Of a stretch of DNA of 64,000 bases, positions 58,397-64,000 are shown piece by piece. Numbering within the stretch: position 1 is the stretch's first letter; every line of letters begins with the position of its first letter. The stretch spans positions 124,001 through 188,000 of the forward strand of contig NZ_JACRTC010000005.1 of NCBI RefSeq assembly GCF_014385095.1. The letters run 5' to 3'. The notes below the pieces were generated by a model that saw nothing but the letters and a program-made list of their open reading frames with translations, searched no databases and was not told the origin of the DNA. This stretch comes from Zongyangia hominis (GTDB taxonomy: Bacteria > Bacillota > Clostridia > Oscillospirales > Ruminococcaceae). The position numbers and the translations under genes are program-made.

Positions 58397-59083
58397 ATGC
58401 GTATTCTGCTTGTGGAAGACGACCGGATCATTGCGTCCGGTTTAGAATATTCGCTGACGGAGGAAGGCTATGAAACCGTGGTCTGCGGCAATGTCCGCTC
58501 GGCCAAAGAGAAAATAGAAAATGAGCGATTTGATCTGTGCCTGTTGGATCTGACGTTGCCCGACGGCAGCGGCTATGAGGTGTGCCGGCTGGTCAAAGAG
58601 CAGGGCGACATTCCGGTGGTCTTTCTTACCGCCTGCGACGACGAAGTCAATGTGGTCATGGGGCTGGACATGGGCGCCGACGACTATGTGACCAAGCCCT
58701 TCCGCATCCGGGAGCTGATGTCCCGCATCAAGTCGGTGCTGCGCCGGTACGGGAAGTCGGAGTCGGCCAAATCGGTGTTTGCCTTCGGTCCTGTCCGGTT
58801 GAACACCTTGGAGGCGAAGGTTTACAAAGACGACCGGGAGATCCCACTCACCGCGCTGGAATACCGGCTGCTGCTCACCTTTGCCGCCAATGAAGGGCAG
58901 GTGCTCTCCCGGGGGCAGCTGTTGGAGGGCATTTGGGACGTGGCCGGGGACTTTGTCAACGACAATACCCTCACCGTCTACATCAAACGGCTGCGGGACA
59001 AGCTGGAAGACAACCCGCAGGAGCCGGCGCTTATCAAGACCGTCCGGGGCCTGGGTTATAAGTTGGAGGGGGAAAAGACGTGA
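58397..59083 (+). CDS. OmpR-family response regulator
   Basis: A 228-residue transcription factor. The receiver domain has VEDD at residues 6-9, the phospho-acceptor Asp51 in LLDLTLPDG, a switch Thr in FLTA and Lys in TKPF. The C-terminal winged helix carries LTALEYRLL and LTVYIKRLRDKL. It overlaps the kinase gene by one base (TGATG). The ABC operon downstream is the probable target, in the manner of Bce-type peptide-resistance systems. Confidence 0.95.
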   Translation: MRILLVEDDRIIASGLEYSLTEEGYETVVCGNVRSAKEKIENERFDLCLLDLTLPDGSGYEVCRLVKEQGDIPVVFLTACDDEVNVVMGLDMGADDYVTKPFRIRELMSRIKSVLRRYGKSESAKSVFAFGPVRLNTLEAKVYKDDREIPLTALEYRLLLTFAANEGQVLSRGQLLEGIWDVAGDFVNDNTLTVYIKRLRDKLEDNPQEPALIKTVRGLGYKLEGEKT

Positions 59084-60084
59084 TGCTGAGAAATCGAGAA
59101 ATTGGCCGGTTTGTCCTGCTGTTTGTGTTCCTTGCCACCGCCGGGACGGCCATCGTGTGCACGATCAGTCCCGCCGCCGGCGCCGTAGCCGGTGGGATGG
59201 CGGCGGTCCTCTTACTGACGGCGCTGCTCTTCACCCGGTGGCGGTACCGGGAAATTTCCCGCCTGAGCGAGTATCTCCAAGGTATCTGCGCCGGCCAAGA
59301 CTCCTTGGACATTCGGGACAGCGCCGAGGGGGAACTGAGCATCCTCAAAAGCGACATCTACAAGATGGCGCTGATGCTTACCGAGAAGACCCAGCTGCTC
59401 ACCAAGGACAAACGGTACCTGGCCGAGGCGCTATCGGATATCTCCCACCAGCTCAAAACGCCCCTGACCTCCATGATGGTGATGACCGACCTGCTCAGCG
59501 AGCGGACCCTGACACCGGAAAAGCGGATGGAGTTTACCGACAATATCCGCACTCAGCTGGAGCGGATTGAATGGCTGGTCACCTCCCTGCTCAAACTATC
59601 CAAGATCGACGCGGGCGCCATCGAGTTTAAGGAGCAGCACGTCCAGGTCAAGGACCTCATCAACCGGATGATTTTCACCATGAGTATTCCGGTGGAATTG
59701 CGGGAAATTGAGCTCAAAACCAACGTACCGGAGGACGTTTATCTTGTCTGCGACCTGCACTGGACGGCGGAGGCCCTCATCAACATCTTCAAAAACTGTG
59801 TGGAGCACAGCCGACCCGGCGGCCACATCGGCGTGGACGCGGTGGAAAACCCCATCTACACCCAAATCCGCATCTGGGATGACGGGGAGGGCATCGACAA
59901 GGAGGATCTGCCCCATATCTTTGAACGGTTTTACCGGGGTAAAAACGCCAGCGACGAGAGCGTGGGAATCGGACTCGCCATGGCCAGGAGCATCTTCGTC
60001 TCCCAGCATGGCAATGTGCAGGTAAAAAGCCAGCCGGGGCTGGGGACCTGCTTTACCATCCGCATGTATAAACAGGTGATCTAA
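59083..60084 (+). CDS. Sensor histidine kinase with two membrane helices and no sensor domain
   Basis: A 333-residue kinase. Two close transmembrane helices (about residues 10-50) leave only a very short external loop, like intramembrane-sensing (BceS-type) kinases that depend on an ABC transporter for signal input. The H box is DISHQLKTP with His122; the N box (INIFKNCVEH), DDGEGI, FERFYRG and GIGLAMARSI ATP-site motifs are present. The ATG at 59083 overlaps the regulator stop codon. Confidence 0.92.
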   Translation: MLRNREIGRFVLLFVFLATAGTAIVCTISPAAGAVAGGMAAVLLLTALLFTRWRYREISRLSEYLQGICAGQDSLDIRDSAEGELSILKSDIYKMALMLTEKTQLLTKDKRYLAEALSDISHQLKTPLTSMMVMTDLLSERTLTPEKRMEFTDNIRTQLERIEWLVTSLLKLSKIDAGAIEFKEQHVQVKDLINRMIFTMSIPVELREIELKTNVPEDVYLVCDLHWTAEALINIFKNCVEHSRPGGHIGVDAVENPIYTQIRIWDDGEGIDKEDLPHIFERFYRGKNASDESVGIGLAMARSIFVSQHGNVQVKSQPGLGTCFTIRMYKQVI

Positions 60085-60087
60085 CTG

Positions 60088-60119
60088 CTGCCGGACCGGA
60101 GAAGCCCTCGGTCCGGCAG
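60088..60119 (+). terminator. Hairpin after the kinase gene
   Basis: Eleven-base stem CTGCCGGACCG (60088-60098 with 60109-60119) directly after the kinase stop. It has no T run, so termination may be partial; a further GC-rich interrupted repeat lies at 60134-60197. Confidence 0.5.
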
Positions 60120-60239
60120 AGCTCATTTGAGAGCGGGGCGGCCAATGCGTAAACAGCCTGTAGCCGCTCATGCGCATTCGCGTAATGCGCCCCGCCCCGA
60201 CGCGCGAAAGGCGCGCAGGCTATTATTTCCTATTTCTTT

Positions 60240-60293
60240 GTGACAAAATTGTCACGGGAAAGTCACCGGAGTGTCATCCGCCCCTTTTATGAT
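60240..60293 (+). promoter_or_regulatory. Activator-type promoter of the ABC operon
   Basis: The -10 is TATGAT (60288-60293) with a poor -35. Upstream are the palindrome GTGACAA-AA-TTGTCAC (60240-60255), matching the BceR-like pattern TGACA-N4-TGTCA, and further half sites GTCAC (60262-60266) and TGTCA (60272-60276) about 10-11 bp apart. The layout suggests activation by the neighbouring response regulator. Confidence 0.7.
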
Positions 60294-60326
60294 AGACTCA
60301 TCATCCACCACAGGAGGAATTTTAGA

Positions 60327-61010
60327 ATGGAAATACTCAAGATTCAAAACCTATCCAAAATCTACGGCACGGGTGAAACCGCGGTGCGTGCATTGGACGA
60401 TGTGTCTTTTTCAGTGGAAAAGGGGGAGTTTGTCGCCATCATTGGACCCTCGGGTTCGGGCAAATCCACCCTCCTGCACATCCTGGGCGGCGTGGACCGG
60501 CCCACCAGCGGCAAGGTCTATGTGGACGGCACCGACATCTATCAGATGAACGAGACGGGGCTGGCGGTGTTCCGCCGCCGTCAGATCGGCCTCATTTATC
60601 AGTTTTATAACCTCATTCCGGTGCTCAACGTGGAGGAGAACATCACCCTCCCCCTTCTTTTGGATGAGCGGAAGGTGGATAAGCAACATATGCACAGCCT
60701 CCTGCAATCCTTGGGTCTCCAGGGGCGGCTCAAGCACCTGCCCAACCAGCTTTCCGGCGGCCAGCAGCAGCGGGTGAGCATCGGCCGGGCGCTCATCAAT
60801 AACCCCGCCATCATCCTGGCCGACGAGCCCACCGGCAACCTGGACAGTAAAAACAGCGCCGAGATCATCTCCTTGCTCAAGATGTTCAATAAGCGCTTCA
60901 ACCAGACCCTGATGATCATCACCCACGATGAGCGCATCGCCCTGCAGGCCGACCGGATTATCTCCATCGAGGATGGAAAAATCGCCAAGGACGAGGTGAT
61001 TCGCAGATGA
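60327..61010 (+). CDS. ABC transporter ATP-binding protein (MacB/LolD type)
   Basis: A 227-residue ATPase of the family working with FtsX-like permeases. Walker [11 protein letters not shown] loop YQFYNLIP, signature LSGGQQQR, Walker [13 protein letters not shown] and the switch His in MIITHDE are intact. The ATG at 60327 follows AGGAGG. It overlaps the permease gene by four bases (ATGA). Confidence 0.96.
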   Translation: MEILKIQNLSKIYGTGETAVRALDDVSFSVEKGEFVAIIGPSGSGKSTLLHILGGVDRPTSGKVYVDGTDIYQMNETGLAVFRRRQIGLIYQFYNLIPVLNVEENITLPLLLDERKVDKQHMHSLLQSLGLQGRLKHLPNQLSGGQQQRVSIGRALINNPAIILADEPTGNLDSKNSAEIISLLKMFNKRFNQTLMIITHDERIALQADRIISIEDGKIAKDEVIRR

Positions 61011-63679
61011 ATATCGTCAATAAGCTGACTTTGCGCAACCTGCGCCTCAACCGCAAGCGGACGCTGGTCACCATCATCGGCGTCATCATTTCGGCGGCCA
61101 TGATCACCGCCGTTTCCACCTTCGCCATCTCCTTCATGGACCTGATGCAGCGCTCGGTCATCGCCACCGACGGCGACTGGCATCTGCTGGTCCGGGACCT
61201 GCCTCAGGAGGAACTGGGGAAGATGGAGGAAAAGCTGGAGCCTAAGGACCAACTGCTTCTTTCCAAGGACGTCGGCTGGGCGGCTCTCACCCATTCCCCC
61301 GACCCACAGCACAAGCCCTATCTCATGGTCCGCAGCTACAACGCCCAGGGCTTTGAAAACTATAAAATTGAGCTGATCGAAGGGCGCATGCCCCAAAACG
61401 ACAATGAAATTGTCATCACCGAGGACTTAAAAAGGGCAAGCCCTCTCTTCGGGGTGGGCAACACCCTCTCCGCCGATCTCGCCCGCCGGGTCATCCAATC
61501 GTCCCAGACCGACGAGAACGGAGACCCCATCGAATACGACGACCCGGGCATCTATGAGCCCTATTATCAAAACAGCGACCCAGGCGGCCAGAGGGAGCGT
61601 TTGGAGCCCATCGGCGTCCACAAAGACTACACCATCGTCGGCGTGGTCAAGGAGCCGGACTGGATTTATTCGAATTCCGCGGCCTATCTGGCGTTCACCG
61701 ATTTAAACCCCGATTCCCTGGCCGCCGGGGAGACGCTCAACGCGGCGGTGCGCTTTTCAAAGATCGATAGCTCCATCTACGACAGAGGGATGGCCATCGG
61801 TAAGGCGGTGGATTTAGACGCCGAATTTCACAACGCACTGTTGGGCTACTACGGTGTCTTCGGCAACGACGGTATCCAGGACAGCCTTTACACGGTGGCG
61901 GGCATCGTCATCGTCATCATCATGGTGGGCTCCATCTCCCTCATCTATAACGCCTTCGCAATCTCGGTGTCCGAGCGCTCCCGCCAGTTAGGGATGCTGG
62001 CAAGTGTGGGCGCCACCAAGAAGCAGAAGCGGGGTTCCGTCTTCTTCGAGGGCGCGGTTATCGGCGCCATCAGTATCCCACTGGGCATTCTTTCGGGACT
62101 GGCGGGCATGGCGGTCACCTTCTTCTGCATCAATCCCATGCTCCAGAACCTCTTTAGCGGCAGCCAGAAACTGCTGGTGCGGGTCTCTTGGGCGTCCATC
62201 CTGGCGGCGGTCCTCTTCTCGGTGATCACCATCTTCATTTCCACCTGGATTCCCGCGCGCCGGGCCTCCAAAATCACCCCGGTGGAGGCCATCCGCCAGA
62301 CCTACGATATCGACGTGAGGGGGAAGGATGTCAAAACCTCCAAGGTGACCCGGAAAATCTTTGGCTTTGAGGCGGAACTGGGACTGAAAAACCTCAAGCG
62401 CAACCGCCGCCGCTACAAGGCCACCATCTTTTCCCTTATCATCAGCGTGGTGCTGTTTTTGACGGTGGCCACCTTTACCGGCATCCTGCAAAAGGTCTAC
62501 TCCTTCACCCAGGACGGCCCTAACTACGATATGCAGGTCTCCTGCTACTACGGGGACAAGAGCGACGTGTCCGTGTTTTTAGACCAGCTTTCCAAACAGG
62601 AGAAGATTGCTTCCTACTCCCAGTCGGATCTCCAGGACTATGTGACTTATCTGGATGAAAAACAGGCGGCCCCTTATGTCAAAAACACCATGGAAGCGGA
62701 GGATGACGGGAGCTACGCCTATGATGTCCACATGATTTCCTTGGACGACGCGAGCCTGGCCGCCTACGCCAAGGACTGCGGCGTCCCCCTGGAGGAACTG
62801 ACCGATCCCAACCATCCCGCAGCCATCGTGGTGGGGACGATTCAGTACACCGATCAGGAGCAGGGGAAAAAGGTGGAGGAACGCATCCTGGTGGCAAACC
62901 CCGGGGAAACGCTGGGACTCAGCTTTGATGTGGCCGATTACAGCCAGATGACGGGGGAAGAATCCGTCGAGCCCCAGATGCAGCAGATTGGGGAAATCAC
63001 CATCGCGGGACTGACCAATCAGCTGCCCATCGGCGCTTACAATACCGGCCGGACCACCTATTTGCAGGTCATCGTGTCCGAGTCTGTCTTCGACGCCGTC
63101 CGGGATATGGTGCCCGAACCGGTTCGGCCGGACCGGGTGACTATCGCCTTCATGAATAGCTCCGACCCCATGGGCCTCCAGGAGGACGTGGAGGAGCTTT
63201 CGGAGAAGACGAGTACGGCCGCCAATATCACAAACCTCTTTGAGCGGCGCCAGCAGGGCGAGAACCTCCAGCTCATCATCTCGGTGTTTGCCTACGGTTT
63301 CGTGGTGCTCATCGTGGCCATCTGCGTGGCCAACATCTTTAACACCATTTCCACCAGCATTTCCCTGCGCCGCCGGGAGTTCGCCATGCTCCAATCGGTG
63401 GGCATGACGCCCAAGGGCTTTAACAGGATGATCCGCTTTGAGAGCATCTTCTACGGCCTCAAAGCCCTCCTCTATGGCCTGCCCATCAGCGGTGCGGCCA
63501 TCCTCGCCATGAACGCCGCTTTGACCAGCGGCTTCCGCCTGGATTTGATCATCCCCTGGTCGAGCGTCCTCATCGTTGTGGTGGGCGTCTTCCTGGTGGT
63601 GGGTATGACCATGCTCTATTCGGGGCGCAAGGTCAAAAAGGAAAACATCATCGACTCTCTCAAAATGGAAAATATCTAA
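61007..63679 (+). CDS. ABC transporter permease with two FtsX domains
   Basis: An 890-residue permease with about eight membrane helices: one near residues 20-42, three around 300-425, one near 480-500 and three in the last 130 residues. Two large extracytoplasmic loops (about 45-300 and 500-765) separate them. The three-helix blocks are FtsX domains ([22 protein letters not shown] and [19 protein letters not shown]). Such exporters handle antimicrobial peptides, lipids or lipoproteins. It is larger than a classic BceB (about 650 residues), so the module is Bce-like rather than Bce proper. Confidence 0.94.
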   Translation: MNIVNKLTLRNLRLNRKRTLVTIIGVIISAAMITAVSTFAISFMDLMQRSVIATDGDWHLLVRDLPQEELGKMEEKLEPKDQLLLSKDVGWAALTHSPDPQHKPYLMVRSYNAQGFENYKIELIEGRMPQNDNEIVITEDLKRASPLFGVGNTLSADLARRVIQSSQTDENGDPIEYDDPGIYEPYYQNSDPGGQRERLEPIGVHKDYTIVGVVKEPDWIYSNSAAYLAFTDLNPDSLAAGETLNAAVRFSKIDSSIYDRGMAIGKAVDLDAEFHNALLGYYGVFGNDGIQDSLYTVAGIVIVIIMVGSISLIYNAFAISVSERSRQLGMLASVGATKKQKRGSVFFEGAVIGAISIPLGILSGLAGMAVTFFCINPMLQNLFSGSQKLLVRVSWASILAAVLFSVITIFISTWIPARRASKITPVEAIRQTYDIDVRGKDVKTSKVTRKIFGFEAELGLKNLKRNRRRYKATIFSLIISVVLFLTVATFTGILQKVYSFTQDGPNYDMQVSCYYGDKSDVSVFLDQLSKQEKIASYSQSDLQDYVTYLDEKQAAPYVKNTMEAEDDGSYAYDVHMISLDDASLAAYAKDCGVPLEELTDPNHPAAIVVGTIQYTDQEQGKKVEERILVANPGETLGLSFDVADYSQMTGEESVEPQMQQIGEITIAGLTNQLPIGAYNTGRTTYLQVIVSESVFDAVRDMVPEPVRPDRVTIAFMNSSDPMGLQEDVEELSEKTSTAANITNLFERRQQGENLQLIISVFAYGFVVLIVAICVANIFNTISTSISLRRREFAMLQSVGMTPKGFNRMIRFESIFYGLKALLYGLPISGAAILAMNAALTSGFRLDLIIPWSSVLIVVVGVFLVVGMTMLYSGRKVKKENIIDSLKMENI

Positions 63680-63682
63680 GAC

Positions 63683-63721
63683 AAAAGAAGGGCGGAGCCA
63701 GGGGCTCCGCCCTTCTTTTTT
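63683..63721 (+). terminator. Terminator of the ABC operon
   Basis: Seventeen-base perfect stem AAAAGAAGGGCGGAGCC with a three-base loop and T run. Confidence 0.93.
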
Positions 63722-63870
63722 GATGCGCGGAAAAAGGAGGTTTCCCCGTGGTAACTCACTTGTCTTCGGGACAGAATAAGTGTATGATGATGATAATCAA
63801 AGGGGAGGAAGACCCCGCGAAAAAGCGCCCGGCAGGGCGCTACAAGACAAAGAAACCGGGAGGGGATACG

Positions 63871-64000
63871 ATGAAAAAAGCGCTGATTGTGGTGGACTAT
63901 CAAAACGACTTTGTCACAGGGAGCCTGGGCTTTTCGGGCGCCGAAAAGTTGGAAGGGCCCATCTGTGAAAAGATAGAGCAGTACCGGGGAGAGGGCGGGG
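63871..64000 (+). CDS. Isochorismatase-family (cysteine hydrolase) protein, 5' part only
   Basis: The first 43 codons lie in the window. KKALIVVDYQNDFVTGSL shows the catalytic aspartate motif (VVDYQNDF) typical of nicotinamidase and related cysteine hydrolases. The ATG at 63871 is preceded by GGGAGGGG. The rest, including the catalytic cysteine, is outside the window, so nicotinamidase versus another hydrolase cannot be decided. Confidence 0.8.
   Translation, partial: MKKALIVVDYQNDFVTGSLGFSGAEKLEGPICEKIEQYRGEGG

Noticed and set aside
60134..60197. Long interrupted GC-rich inverted repeat between the kinase and ABC genes
   Set aside because: Arms are only partly complementary and no family was recognised; listed only as a note with the hairpin at 60088.

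Overview
The window is a GC-rich chromosomal segment of a Gram-positive spore former, most likely class Clostridia, and probably a relative of gut Oscillospiraceae (an inference from gene content and codon style; no 16S rRNA is present). The evidence is spoVS, ylbJ, yqfC and yqfD, the Firmicutes blocks rny-ymdB-spoVS and phoH-ybeY-dgkA-era-yqzL-recO, a T-box in front of thrS, and strong AGGAGG ribosome sites. No phage, transposon, integrase or CRISPR array was seen, so this looks like core chromosome.

Layout. 1-6064 (mostly minus strand): a partial cardiolipin synthase, an alpha/beta hydrolase, a universal-stress-like protein, two overlapping cupin genes, a YbjQ plus zinc-ribbon protein and a cold-shock gene with a structured leader. 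6288-8933: tRNA-Lys and a T-box-controlled thrS. 9335-17659 (plus strand apart from an AroE-like gene): RNase Y, YmdB, SpoVS, then Asp23-like protein, FakA and RecG. 17744-21199 (minus): a copper operon of copA (with an in-frame CopZ domain), csoR and a cysteine-containing protein, with a CsoR-type operator at the promoter. 21221-30066: a tiny membrane protein, Smr and DUF3810 genes, ribokinase, M20 dipeptidase, Gfo/Idh/MocA oxidoreductase, amidohydrolase, UPF0303 protein, HD hydrolase and flavoprotein. 30150-34053: a TPP-riboswitch thiamine operon thiC-thiM-thiE-thiD. 34063-41316 (minus): a GIY-YIG/DUF6530 pair, a large two-domain cell-wall amidase, xylulokinase, a small Cys-rich protein and YlbJ. 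41471-51659 (plus): yqfC-yqfD, phoH to recO, mutS2 and glgB. 51765-53342 (minus): thioredoxin and an aspartate carbamoyltransferase with an extra zinc ribbon. 53504-64000 (mostly plus): tRNA-Gln, a 1073-residue EndoQ-like/UvrD helicase fusion, deoC, tRNA-Val (minus), a two-component system with an ABC exporter, and the start of an isochorismatase-like gene.

The most interesting points are: (1) the EndoQ-like nuclease fused to a UvrD helicase, with two sliding-clamp-type motifs, one at the end of each module; (2) copA, whose last 68 codons form a complete CopZ preceded by its own well-placed ribosome site; (3) PyrB carrying a PyrI-like C-x4-C-x20-C-x2-C ribbon; (4) a shared TGAC/GTCA palindrome before the two-component operon and before the ABC operon, its distance to the -10 differing by 11 bp; (5) the cold-shock leader hairpin; (6) the structured spacer between yqfC and yqfD.

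All functional calls come from reading motifs and translated sequence; no database search or folding program was run.
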